The notes beneath the pieces are model-generated. The model ran no database searches and was not told the DNA's origin. It saw only the letters and a list, made by a program, of their open reading frames with translations. Shown piece after piece: positions 23,946-34,705 of a stretch of 64,000 bases of DNA; position 1 is the stretch's first letter, and every line of letters begins with the position of its first letter. This stretch comes from Streptomyces sp. XD-27. GTDB lineage: Bacteria > Actinomycetota > Actinomycetes > Streptomycetales > Streptomycetaceae. Both the position numbers and the translations under genes were made by a program. The stretch lies in the NCBI RefSeq assembly GCF_030553055.1, contig NZ_CP130713.1, positions 806,001 to 870,000 of the forward strand, written 5' to 3'.

Positions 23946-24824
23946 ATGGACGAAAGCGAATTCCTGGCGGAGCACTTCGAGACCCACCGCGCCCATCTGC
24001 GGGCGGTGGCCTACCGGATGCTCGGCTCGCTGAGCGAGGCGGACGACGCCGTGCAGGAGACCTGGATCAAGCTCAACCGCTCGGACACCTCCGGTGTGGG
24101 CAACCTGGGCGGCTGGCTGACGACGGTGGTCGGCCGGGTCTGCCTGGACATGCTGCGCTCGCGCGCCTCCCGGCGCGAGGAACCGCTGGACGTGCGCGTC
24201 CCCGACCCGATCGTCAGCGGCGCGGACGGTGTCGACCCCGAACACGAGGCGCTGGTGGCCGATTCGGTCGGTCTGGCGCTGCTCGTGGTCCTCGAGACGC
24301 TGGCCCCCGCCGAGCGGCTCGCCTTCGTCCTGCACGACCTGTTCGCCGTGTCGTACGACGAGATCGCCCCCATCGTCGGCCGGACGCCGACCGCGGCGCG
24401 GCAGCTCGCCAGCCGTGCCCGCCGCCGGGTGCAGGGGGCGGCACCGGCTCCCGACACGGACCTCGTCCGGCAGCGCGAGGTCGTGGACGCCTTCCTCGCC
24501 GCCGCGCGCGGCGGGGACCTGGAGGCGCTGGTCGCGGTCCTCGACCCGGATGTCGTGGTGCGGTCCGACGGCGGCACCCTGCGCCCGAGCAGCATGGTGC
24601 GCGGTGCGCGGGCCGTGGCCGAGGGCGCGATCATCTTCGCGCGGCTGGCCGAGTTCACCCGGCCCGCGCTCGTCAACGGCGCCGCGGGAGCCGTCGCGAT
24701 GTCGGAGGGCCGGCCGATGTCGGTCGCGGCGTTCACGGTCTCGGGCGGGAAGGTCGTGGAACTCGACATCCTCACCGACCCCGAACGCCTCCGCGCGCTG
24801 GACCTGACGGTCCTCGACGGCTGA
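23946..24824 (+). CDS. ECF41-like sigma factor with SnoaL-like C-terminal domain (SigJ-like)
   Basis: A 292-residue extracytoplasmic-function sigma factor. Sigma region 2 ([24 protein letters not shown]) and region 4 ([17 protein letters not shown]) are followed by a fused NTF2/SnoaL-like domain (about 175-285) that replaces an anti-sigma factor. The DGG motif (VRSDGG) and a TDPERL tail, equivalent to NPDKL, are present. The WLPEP linker motif of classical ECF41 members is not seen. GAGGAAG lies upstream of the ATG. Classical ECF41 genes sit beside a carboxymuconolactone decarboxylase, oxidoreductase or epimerase gene; none is here. The gene converges with the copper ATPase gene. Confidence 0.87.
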   Translation: MDESEFLAEHFETHRAHLRAVAYRMLGSLSEADDAVQETWIKLNRSDTSGVGNLGGWLTTVVGRVCLDMLRSRASRREEPLDVRVPDPIVSGADGVDPEHEALVADSVGLALLVVLETLAPAERLAFVLHDLFAVSYDEIAPIVGRTPTAARQLASRARRRVQGAAPAPDTDLVRQREVVDAFLAAARGGDLEALVAVLDPDVVVRSDGGTLRPSSMVRGARAVAEGAIIFARLAEFTRPALVNGAAGAVAMSEGRPMSVAAFTVSGGKVVELDILTDPERLRALDLTVLDG

Positions 24825-24832
24825 CGTGCCCG

Positions 24833-27308
<2,476 letters not shown>

Positions 27309-27410
27309 GGCGGTTCGCCTCCCCGCTCGGTCACTCCTCCAGCGTGCCTCGGCACGCCGTGGCGGCGCGGCCGCGCGTATCGTCGAAGGGCACGCCTTAG
27401 GGAGGTTCTC

Positions 27411-28079
27411 ATGGCCGGGACCCCGCACACGGTCGGCGATGTGATGACCCAGACCGTCGTCGCCGTGGGACGTGCCGCGACCTTCAAGGAGATCGTCGCG
27501 ACCATGGAGCGCTGGAAGGTCAGCGCGCTGCCGGTGCTGGCGGGCGAGGGGCGGGTCATCGGGGTCGTCTCCGAGGCGGACCTGCTGCCGAAGGAGGAGT
27601 TCCGCGACCGCACGCCCAACCGCTACGACGAGTTGCGGCGCCTGTCCGACCTGGCGAAGGCCGAGGCGGTGACGGCGGAGGAGCTGATGACCAGCCCGGC
27701 CGTCACGGTCCATGCCGGGGCGACGCTGGCGGAGGCGGCCAGGGCCATGGCGATCAAGGGAGTCAAGCGCCTGCCCGTGGTGGACGACGTGGGCAAGTTG
27801 CAGGGCATCGTCAGCCGGGCCGACCTGCTGAAGGTCTTCCTGCGCCCGGACGAGGACATCGCCGAGGAGGTCCGCCACGTGGTGGCGGCCGCCCCGTTTC
27901 CCGCCCTCGGCGACGCACAGGTGAGCGTGCGCGAGGGGGTCGTCACGCTCACCGGTCAGGTCCCGGACACCTCGCTGGTCTCCGTCGTCGTGCGTCTGGT
28001 CCGCGCCGTGGAGGGCGTCGTGGACGTCGACGCGCGGTTGACGCACGCGCCGCGGTCCTCACCCGCCGGACAGCCCTGA
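27411..28079 (+). CDS. CBS-pair protein with C-terminal BON domain
   Basis: A 222-residue cytoplasmic protein with two CBS motifs (about residues 7-65 and 90-145; [13 protein letters not shown] and [12 protein letters not shown]) that likely bind adenine nucleotides. A BON domain follows (about 155-215; [16 protein letters not shown]) and may bind phospholipid or protein. GGAGG is 5 nt before the ATG. It is divergent from the copper ATPase gene and overlaps the convergent nicotinate phosphoribosyltransferase gene by 21 bp. Proteins of this architecture are common in actinobacterial stress islands. Confidence 0.9.
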   Translation: MAGTPHTVGDVMTQTVVAVGRAATFKEIVATMERWKVSALPVLAGEGRVIGVVSEADLLPKEEFRDRTPNRYDELRRLSDLAKAEAVTAEELMTSPAVTVHAGATLAEAARAMAIKGVKRLPVVDDVGKLQGIVSRADLLKVFLRPDEDIAEEVRHVVAAAPFPALGDAQVSVREGVVTLTGQVPDTSLVSVVVRLVRAVEGVVDVDARLTHAPRSSPAGQP

Positions 28080-29390
28080 CCTCACGCGGTCGGTGAGGGC
28101 GGACAGCCGGTCGGAGAAGACCGCGCGCGGGGCGACCGGATCCTCGATGCGGCGGGCGTCCTCGGGAAGTTCGGCCAGGTCGGCGGTGAACCGGGCCCGG
28201 GCGGCGGCGAGCGCGCGGCCCTGGGAGCCGCCCGCGTCGACCCGCCGCCCGTCCCGCATCACGGTCTCCAGCAGCGGCCGCGCGCCACCGGGTACCGGTT
28301 CGTCCGCCAAGCCGACCACGTCGGCGTACCCGGGGTGGCGGAAGACCTGCTTGGGCCCCGGCGCGGTCGCCTTCTTCGCGGAGAGCTTCATCACCGGACG
28401 GCCGTCGTAGGCGACCAGCTTGTAGGCGGAGTCCAGGTACGGGGCGTCGGCCGCGACACCGACGCGGGTACCGACGGCGTAGATGTCGATCGGCGCCCCG
28501 GAGCGGACCAGCCGGTCCACGTCGTACTCGTCGAGGCCCCCGCTGACGATGACGCGTACGTCGGCCAGGCCGGCGGCGTCGAGGATGCCGCGCGCCCGCG
28601 CCGCCAGCCGGCCCAGGTCGCCGCTGTCCAGGCGGATGGCCGAGCCGGGGCCACGGCCCAGGTCGCGCAGCACGCGCGCGGCGGTCTCGGTGCCCCGCTC
28701 GGTGTCGTAGGTGTCCACCAGGAAGGTCACCGGGCCGGGGTGGGTCCGGGCGAAGGCGCGGAACGCCTCCTCCTCCGAGGCGAACGCCTCCACGAACGAG
28801 TGCGCCATCGTGCCGACGGCGGGTACGCCGAGGGCGGTCGCCGCCGCCACGTTGCTCGTTCCGGCGAACCCCACCAGGGCACCCAGGCGAGCGGCGTGGA
28901 AGCCTGCCCGCACGCCGTGGGTGCGCCGGAGCGAGAAGTCCACCAGCGGATGCCCCGCCGCCGCGAGGATGCACCGCGCCGCCTTCGAGGCGATCGCGGT
29001 CTGGTGGCTGACCTGGTTGAGCAGGTAGGTCTCGACCAGTTGGGCCACCGGCAGGGGCGCGGTCACCTCCAGCAGCGGCTCGTCCGCCAGCACGAGGCGC
29101 CCTTCCGGGACCGCGCGCGCCTCGCCGGTGAACCGCAGCCCGAGCAGGGGGTGGAGGTCGGCTCGCGGGCGGTGCAGCGCGGCGGCGAAGGCGTCGACGT
29201 CCTCGGGGCCGACCCGGAAGGCGCCCAGGAAGTCCAGCGCCTGCTCCAGTCCCGCGGCGACGAGGAACCCCCGGCTCGGCGGCAGGGCGCGGACGAACAG
29301 GCTGAACGTCGCGGGCCCGGTCATGCCCTCCCGCAGATACGACATCGCCATCGTCACTTCGTAGAGATCGGTGGCCGTCGCGTCGGACAT
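28059..29390 (-). CDS. nicotinate phosphoribosyltransferase
   Basis: A 443-residue enzyme that joins nicotinate to PRPP in NAD salvage. Conserved elements are the N-terminal TDLYEVTMAMSYL, the substrate loop VDFSLRRTHGVRAG, FAGTSNVAAA, TFLVDTYDT and the PRPP-binding IRLDSGDL with IVSGGLDEYDV. Length fits the family. A second, stress-induced copy of this enzyme occurs in the mycobacterial dormancy regulon (PncB2), which fits this neighbourhood. The 3' end overlaps the convergent CBS-BON gene. Confidence 0.93.
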   Translation of the reverse strand: MSDATATDLYEVTMAMSYLREGMTGPATFSLFVRALPPSRGFLVAAGLEQALDFLGAFRVGPEDVDAFAAALHRPRADLHPLLGLRFTGEARAVPEGRLVLADEPLLEVTAPLPVAQLVETYLLNQVSHQTAIASKAARCILAAAGHPLVDFSLRRTHGVRAGFHAARLGALVGFAGTSNVAAATALGVPAVGTMAHSFVEAFASEEEAFRAFARTHPGPVTFLVDTYDTERGTETAARVLRDLGRGPGSAIRLDSGDLGRLAARARGILDAAGLADVRVIVSGGLDEYDVDRLVRSGAPIDIYAVGTRVGVAADAPYLDSAYKLVAYDGRPVMKLSAKKATAPGPKQVFRHPGYADVVGLADEPVPGGARPLLETVMRDGRRVDAGGSQGRALAAARARFTADLAELPEDARRIEDPVAPRAVFSDRLSALTDRVRSGLSGG

Positions 29391-29478
29391 CGGCCTCGAC
29401 TCCGTCTCCTCGCCGTCCGGCGTCCGCCCTCCGGTGCCCGGTGCGGCGTTCGGCGTCGGGCGTCCTTCCGGAGCGCGC

Positions 29479-30033
29479 TCAGTCCGGCAGCCGCCGGGAC
29501 CACACGGGCTCCAGCTCGTCCCACTCCTTCTCCCACTGCACGCACCGGCGGTGGTCCAGCACGCGGCGGACGGCCGCCCGCGTGCCCCACACGGCCGTGG
29601 CGCCCGCCGCCGCGGTCATGGCGCCCGCCGTCCAGCCGGTCGACACGGCCGCCGAGGTCGGCAGCGGCGCCGAAGTGATCGTCCCGGCGCGGTCGACCCA
29701 GACGCGCGTGGTCGCGCCCTTCTGCGTGCCCGGCGGCACCTCGGCCACGCCCGTCCGCACCGCGCCGTTCTTCTCGGTCCACCGCACCGGTGCCTTCTGC
29801 CGGTCCTCTCCGGCGCGGGTGACGGCGGCACCGCCGGCGTCCTCGGTCAGGCGCGCGGTGACCTGGTGGCGCTCCGCCGCCTGCGAGCGCGCGGTGTGCA
29901 GTTCGGAGGTGTAGGCGGCCGATCCCGCGGCGAACGCGAGGACCGGGACACCCAGCAGCAGCAACACCATCAACAGTCTGTTGAGCCACTGCTCGGCGAT
30001 GTCGGACGGCCGCCTCAACGCGTCGGCTGCCAT
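29479..30033 (-). CDS. Rv1733c-like membrane protein
   Basis: A 184-residue protein with two membrane helices (about residues 18-40 and 130-155) flanking an extracytoplasmic domain with the VWVDRAGTITSAPL segment typical of the Rv1733c family. In Mycobacterium tuberculosis this family belongs to the DosR dormancy regulon; biochemical function is unknown. AGGAGG lies 9 nt before the ATG at 30033. It is divergent from the universal stress protein gene. Confidence 0.82.
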   Translation of the reverse strand: MAADALRRPSDIAEQWLNRLLMVLLLLGVPVLAFAAGSAAYTSELHTARSQAAERHQVTARLTEDAGGAAVTRAGEDRQKAPVRWTEKNGAVRTGVAEVPPGTQKGATTRVWVDRAGTITSAPLPTSAAVSTGWTAGAMTAAAGATAVWGTRAAVRRVLDHRRCVQWEKEWDELEPVWSRRLPD

Positions 30034-30117
30034 GGTTCCCCGCCTCCTCGCCTCGGCGCTCCCCCGGTACCAATAATTCCGGAAATTCACCTGAATGGCA
30101 CCAGATCATCGGTTTCG

Positions 30118-30128
30118 GGGTACCCGTG
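30118..30128 (+). promoter_or_regulatory. GGGTACCCGTG motif upstream of the universal stress gene
   Basis: The 11-mer begins 62 nt before the ATG. The same 11-mer occurs 64 nt before the next gene but one (31151-31161). GGGTAC matches the -10 consensus of Streptomyces SigB-type promoters, but no GnnT -35 lies at the right spacing here. Confidence 0.4.
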
Positions 30129-30179
30129 GTACGGAGTCGGCGGAGGAGCCGGCTCGCCCGCACCACGGAGGCCATCGCC

Positions 30180-31064
30180 ATGGAGGACGTCGTCACCGTA
30201 GGTCTGGACGGCTCGGCCGAGAGCCTGGCCGCCGCCCGCTGGGCCGCTTCGGAGGCCGACCGCCGCCGCCTCACGCTGCGGCTGATGCACGCCTGGGTCC
30301 TGCTCGCCGCCGCCCCGAAGGGCATCCCCGCGGAAAGGGACCAGAACTACTGGGCGGAGCGCATCGTCCACGACGCGGCGAAGGAGCTGCACCGGCGCCA
30401 TCCCGAGCTGCCCATCATCGAGGACCTCGTCGCGGAGGAGGCCTCGTCGGCCTTGCTCGGCGCGGCCGCCCAGTCCCGGATGCTGGTCCTGGGCTCCCGT
30501 GGGCTCAGGGCCATCGAGAGCTTCTTCCTGGGCGACATCAGCCTGTACGTCACGGCGCGCGCCGAGCAGCCCGTGGTCCTGGTCCGCGCGGCCGAGGACA
30601 CCACGGCGGGCGGCGGTGAACCGGCATCCGCCGCAGGTAGGACCGGGGTGGTGGTCGGACTGAGCCTGCACGGCCCCTGCGAGCGCCTGATGGAGTTCGC
30701 GTTCGACACCGCCGCGGGCCGGGGCGTACCCGTAGACGCCGTGCACGGCACGAGCCTGCCGGTCGCCGCGTACGCGCCCTGGGGCGTGGACCCGGACGTC
30801 GCCGACGAGTTCCGGCACGGCGCCGAGAAGCAGCTGAACGAGGCCCTGCGGCCGTGGCAGGAGCGGTTCCCCGGGGTGCGGGTGACCGGGACCGTGGTGC
30901 TGGAGAGCCCCGCGCGGGCCCTGCTGCACGCCGCAGGCGAGGCCGAACTGCTGGCCATCGGGCGGCGCCTGCACCGCCCACCCATGGCGCCCCACCTCGG
31001 CCCCGTGGCCCACGCGGCGATGCACCACGCCATGTGCCCGGTCGCCGTCGTCCCGCACGACTGA
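30180..31064 (+). CDS. universal stress protein, tandem UspA domains
   Basis: A 294-residue protein with two UspA folds (about residues 1-140 and 155-294). The first has VGLDGSAESLAAARWA and the ATP-site motif GSRGLRAIESFFLGDISLYV. The second is more divergent, with GRRLHRPPMAPHLGPVAHAAM. Tandem USPs bind ATP and act in hypoxia, stationary phase or general stress. GGAGG is 8 nt before the ATG at 30180. An upstream in-frame ATG at 30126 lies inside the promoter region and is rejected. Confidence 0.92.
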   Translation: MEDVVTVGLDGSAESLAAARWAASEADRRRLTLRLMHAWVLLAAAPKGIPAERDQNYWAERIVHDAAKELHRRHPELPIIEDLVAEEASSALLGAAAQSRMLVLGSRGLRAIESFFLGDISLYVTARAEQPVVLVRAAEDTTAGGGEPASAAGRTGVVVGLSLHGPCERLMEFAFDTAAGRGVPVDAVHGTSLPVAAYAPWGVDPDVADEFRHGAEKQLNEALRPWQERFPGVRVTGTVVLESPARALLHAAGEAELLAIGRRLHRPPMAPHLGPVAHAAMHHAMCPVAVVPHD

Positions 31065-31132
31065 GCCGGGCGAACCGCACGACCGAGCCGGGCGAACGCC
31101 CCGCCGTACGCGGCCGAATCCCTCGCCCGCAC

Positions 31133-31156
31133 GCATATCCGGCGCCGAATGGGTAC
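31133..31156 (+). promoter_or_regulatory. SigB-like promoter of the CBS-domain gene
   Basis: GCAT (31133-31136) and GGGTAC (31151-31156) are separated by 14 nt and match the Streptomyces SigB consensus GnnT-N14-16-GGGTA(C/T). The -10 box opens the GGGTACCCGTG 11-mer shared with the universal stress gene. Confidence 0.5.
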
Positions 31157-31214
31157 CCGTGTCGCGGAACGAACCGTAGCCCCGGCTACGTACGCCGCCT
31201 TGAGGAGAGCAACC

Positions 31215-31637
31215 ATGAAGACCGCACAGGAGATCATGCACGCCGGCGGTACCTGCATCCAGGAGAGCGAGACACTGGAGACCGCCGCACGGCGGATGGC
31301 GGAACTCGGTGTCGGCTCGCTGCCGATCTGCGGGGCCGACGACCGGCTGCACGGGATCATCACCGACCGCGACATCGTGATCAAGTGCCTGGCCAAGGGC
31401 AAGGACCCGAAGACCACGACGGCGGGCATGCTGGCCCAGGGCAAGCCGATCACGATCAGCACCGGAGCGAACACCAACGAGGTCCTGCGCGCCATGGAGG
31501 AGCACCGCATCCGGCGGCTTCCCGTGATCGACGAGAACCACCGCCTGGTCGGCATGATCAGCGAGGCGGACCTCGCGCGCAATCTGCCGGAGGATCAGGT
31601 GGGCCACTTCGTCGAGGTGATCTGCCAGCCGGCCTGA
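31215..31637 (+). CDS. CBS domain protein (Hrp1-like)
   Basis: A 140-residue protein that is essentially one CBS pair (motifs about residues 8-60 and 72-128; GIITDRDIVIKCLAKGKDP and GMISEADLARNL). Size and sequence match hypoxic response protein 1 of Mycobacterium tuberculosis, which is under DosR control. It probably senses adenine nucleotides; no partner is known. GAGGAG precedes the ATG. It is downstream of the universal stress gene with its own promoter-like motif. Confidence 0.9.
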   Translation: MKTAQEIMHAGGTCIQESETLETAARRMAELGVGSLPICGADDRLHGIITDRDIVIKCLAKGKDPKTTTAGMLAQGKPITISTGANTNEVLRAMEEHRIRRLPVIDENHRLVGMISEADLARNLPEDQVGHFVEVICQPA

Positions 31638-31775
31638 CGCCCCGTCCGGCGTCCTGACACCCCCAGCCGTCCCGACGCCCCGGTCCGGGCCTCCCTGACG
31701 GGCCGTTCGCACACGATGCCGTTAAAGTCGCGTAGCAGTTCGGTCAGGGAATCGTCGGCGAGGGGACCCAGGGCA

Positions 31776-33143
31776 GTGGAGACACGCGTGCGGGCTCGGC
31801 ACCGCGTCTTCACCGCGCATCCCGCGCGTACGGTCGTCCTCGCGTTCGCCCTGGTGATCCTCCTCGGCACGGCGCTGCTGTCGCTGCCGGTCGCGTCCGA
31901 GGACGGCCACGCCACCGGGTTCGTCACCTCGCTGTTCACCTCGACGTCCGCGGTGTGCGTCACGGGTCTGGTGGTGGTGGACACCGGCACGTACTGGAGC
32001 GGCTTCGGCGAGGGTGTCATCCTCGCGCTGTTCCAGATCGGCGGGTTCGGCATCATGACGATGGCGTCCCTGCTGGCCCTGCTGGTCTCCGGACGGCTGC
32101 GGATGCGGATGCAGCTCACGACGCAGGCGGAGGCCAAGGGCCTGGGCCTGGCCGAGGTCCGACGGGTGCTGCTCGGCGTCGCCGGGACCACGCTCGCCGT
32201 CGAGCTGTCCGCCTCCGCGATCCTCGCGCTGCGCTTCGGCCTGGGCTACGACGAATCCCCTGGCCGGGCCGCCTATCTGGGGGTCTTTCACGCCGTCTCG
32301 GCGTTCACCAACGCGAGCTTCGGGCTGCACGCCGACAGCTTGACGCGCTACGCCGAGGACCCCTGGGTGACACTGACCGTCGCCTTCACCATCATCCTGG
32401 GCGGCATCGGCTTCCCCGTCATCCTGGAACTGCTGCGGCACCGCAGGCGGCGGGCCCTGGGGCGGCCCAACTGGTCGCTGAACACCAAGCTGACGCTGGC
32501 GGCCACGGCGGTGCTGCTGTTCGGCGGCACCGTGCTCATCTGCCTGCTGGAGTGGACCAACTCCGGCACCCTCGGCGCGTTCAGCACCCCCCAGAAGGTG
32601 CTGAACGGCTTCTTCGTCTCCGCGGCGAGCCGGACGGCGGGCTTCAACACCTTCGATGTCGGCGCCCTGCACCCCGCCACGCTGCTGCTGACGTCCATTC
32701 TGATGTTCATCGGCGGCGGCAGCGCGGGGACCGCGGGCGGCATCAAGGTCACGACGTTCGCGGTGCTGGCCGCCGCCATGCAGGCCGAGGTGCGCGGCGA
32801 GAGCCACGCGGTGATCATGGGGCGGCGGCTGACGCCGGACGTGGTGCGGCAGGCGCTGACCGTCGCCCTGCTGAGCGTGGGCGTGGTGGTGGCCTCCGTG
32901 CTCGCCCTGCTGACCGTGACGGAGGAGCGCATGGAGGCGGTCCTGTTCGAGGCGGTCTCCGCGTTCGGCACGGTGGGCATGTCCACCGGTATCACCCCCG
33001 GCCTGCCGGAGTCGGCGCGGCTGATCCTGATCCTGCTGATGTTCGTCGGGCGACTCGGCCCGATCACCCTGGTCTCGGCTCTGGCGCTGCGCGAGCGGAC
33101 CCGCCGTTACCAGCTACCCGAGGAGCGACCTGTCATTGGCTAG
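31776..33143 (+). CDS. KtrB/TrkH-type potassium transporter membrane subunit
   Basis: A 455-residue K+ (possibly Na+-coupled) transporter subunit with four M1-P-M2 repeats. The P-loop selectivity segments are TSTSAVCVTGL, SAFTNASFGL, SAASRTAGFNT and SAFGTVGMSTG, each with the conserved filter glycine. GGGSAGTAGGIK is the intramembrane gating loop. The GTG at 31776 has AGGGG and AGGG upstream and starts just before the first membrane helix. The ATG at 31716 is an alternative that overlaps a TAAAGT promoter-like hexamer. It is coupled to the ktrA-like gene, whose start overlaps its stop. Confidence 0.9.
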   Translation: METRVRARHRVFTAHPARTVVLAFALVILLGTALLSLPVASEDGHATGFVTSLFTSTSAVCVTGLVVVDTGTYWSGFGEGVILALFQIGGFGIMTMASLLALLVSGRLRMRMQLTTQAEAKGLGLAEVRRVLLGVAGTTLAVELSASAILALRFGLGYDESPGRAAYLGVFHAVSAFTNASFGLHADSLTRYAEDPWVTLTVAFTIILGGIGFPVILELLRHRRRRALGRPNWSLNTKLTLAATAVLLFGGTVLICLLEWTNSGTLGAFSTPQKVLNGFFVSAASRTAGFNTFDVGALHPATLLLTSILMFIGGGSAGTAGGIKVTTFAVLAAAMQAEVRGESHAVIMGRRLTPDVVRQALTVALLSVGVVVASVLALLTVTEERMEAVLFEAVSAFGTVGMSTGITPGLPESARLILILLMFVGRLGPITLVSALALRERTRRYQLPEERPVIG

Positions 33144-33858
33144 CTATCTGCACGCCCTGCGCCGCCGACGGCGGCGGAAGCGGCCGGCGGCCCGGCCCGT
33201 GCCCCTTGGCGACCAGCGGGTCGCGGTGATCGGCCTCGGCCGGTTCGGCTACTCGCTCGCCGGCGAGCTCATGCGGCGGGGCTGGGAGGTCCTGGGCATC
33301 GACACGGACGCGGCCCTCGTCCAGAAGTACAGCGAGACGCTCACCCACGCGGTGGTCGCGGACTGCACCGACCCCGAGGCGCTCGCCCAGCTCGGCGTGG
33401 GCGAGTTCACGCGCGTCGTCGTCGGCATCGGCACGGACATCGAGTCGAGCCTCCTGATCAACTCCAATCTGCTGGAGGTGGGCGTCCCCAACATCTGGTC
33501 GAAGGCCATCAGCCGGCAGCACGGCCAGATCCTGCGGCGGCTGGGCGTCCACCATGTCGTCCTTCCGGAGTACGACATGGGCGAGCGCGTCGCCCACCTG
33601 GTGACCGGTCGGATGCTGGACTTCATCGAGTTCGACAGCGACTACGCCCTGGCGAAGACGATCGCGCCGGGCGTCGTCCGGGGCGTCCCGCTGGGCGAGA
33701 GCCGGATCCGCAGCACCTACGGCGTCACGGTGGTGGGCATCAAGCGCATGGGCGAGGACTTCACCCACGCCACGGCGGAGACGGTCGTGGAGAAGGGCGA
33801 CGTGATCATCGTCACCGGGAAGACCGCGGCCGTGGAGACGTTCTCCGCACTCGGCTGA
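33136..33858 (+). CDS. KtrA/TrkA-type potassium uptake regulatory subunit
   Basis: A 240-residue cytoplasmic RCK protein that gates the KtrB channel. The RCK-N Rossmann domain (about residues 25-145) has VAVIGLGRFGYSLAGEL and the acidic VLGIDTD; the RCK-C domain is about 150-235. It probably binds ATP/ADP or NAD and, in some homologues, cyclic-di-AMP in RCK-C. The TTG start at 33136 overlaps the ktrB-like stop by 8 bp with GAGGAG upstream. The basic stretch RRRRRRKR near the N-terminus is unusual. Confidence 0.92.
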   Translation: MASYLHALRRRRRRKRPAARPVPLGDQRVAVIGLGRFGYSLAGELMRRGWEVLGIDTDAALVQKYSETLTHAVVADCTDPEALAQLGVGEFTRVVVGIGTDIESSLLINSNLLEVGVPNIWSKAISRQHGQILRRLGVHHVVLPEYDMGERVAHLVTGRMLDFIEFDSDYALAKTIAPGVVRGVPLGESRIRSTYGVTVVGIKRMGEDFTHATAETVVEKGDVIIVTGKTAAVETFSALG

Positions 33859-33864
33859 GTGCGG

Positions 33865-34580
33865 TCACTCGCCGGCGTACTCCAGCCCCAGCATGGCGCA
33901 CAGATCGCGCAGGCACTCCTCGAAGACCGGGGCCAGGTCCGTATAGGCGAAGTCCAGTTGGCCCAGCACCTCCATGCACAGCAGCCCGTAGAGCCTGATC
34001 CAGCAGGACAGGAAGACGTGCAGGGCCTCGGGCGGCAGGCGCCCGTCGGTCGACGACGCGTACGCGCGCAGCTGCCGGCGCAGGGAGGGCGCCAGGTCCG
34101 CGAGGTCGGGCGCCGGGAACGGCCGCGCCTCCCACAGGTCCGCGACCTGGTCCAGAAGGACTCGCTCGAACCGCTGCCCGGCCTGATGGCGCGGCGAGTC
34201 CGTGTGCCTGTCCGACGCCGGGACGGGGCTGGCGAAGATCCAGCCGAACTCGGCCGGATGGGCCGTCGCCCAGCCCCGCATCGCGCGGCAGGTGGCGAGG
34301 AGCCGATGGGCGGGCGAGCCGGAGGCGTGCGCGTCGCGGGCGGCCTCCATCTCCTCGGCGAGTTCCCGGTAGAAGTCCGCGGTCACCGCTCCGACCAGCT
34401 CTTCATGGCTGGAGTAGTAGTGGTACAGGGCGGGGCCGCTCATGCCCACCTCCCGGGCGACGGCGTTGATCGTCACCGCCCGGACCCGCGCGTGGTCAGC
34501 AGTCCGCGGACGGCCGCGTGGATCTCCGCCAGGGTCGCCCGCCGCACCCGGTCCCGCCGACTCGTGGCCCGCTCGGCCAT
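33865..34580 (-). pseudogene. TetR family regulator, one-base frameshift in the N-terminus
   Basis: The intact protein would be about 238 residues: MAERATSRRDRVRRATLAEI, a TetR helix-turn-helix (TINAVAREVGMSGPALYHYY) and a WHG-type C-terminal domain. After the ATG at 34580, which has GGAG 7 nt upstream, the frame stops at a TGA because the C-run 34479-34481 is one base short. Adding one C joins the halves inside the first helix-turn-helix helix. It is divergent from the siderophore-interacting protein gene, which it probably represses. If the shift is real the repressor is dead. Confidence 0.82.
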
Positions 34581-34616
34581 CCGCTCACTCCCTTTCGCCG
34601 CACGACGTTGACAGTC

Positions 34617-34646
34617 TAGAGCATCTATGTTTGCTTAATGCCTCTA
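34617..34646. promoter_or_regulatory. inverted repeat between TetR and siderophore-interacting genes
   Basis: TAGAGCAT and ATGCCTCTA form an imperfect inverted repeat with a 13-bp AT-rich centre, in a spacer that is clearly less GC-rich than its surroundings. A TTGACA (34608-34613) lies beside it. It is a plausible operator for the divergent TetR-type regulator. Confidence 0.4.
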
Positions 34647-34705
34647 AGGAAACCGAGAAGCCCTAGAGAATCCTGGAATCCATAAGACGTCATGGGGGAA
34701 TCGCC

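Noticed and set aside
34614..34705. Possible iron box upstream of the siderophore-interacting gene
   Set aside because: The spacer lacks the TTAGGTTAGCCTAACCTAA pattern; the visible repeat is of a different type.
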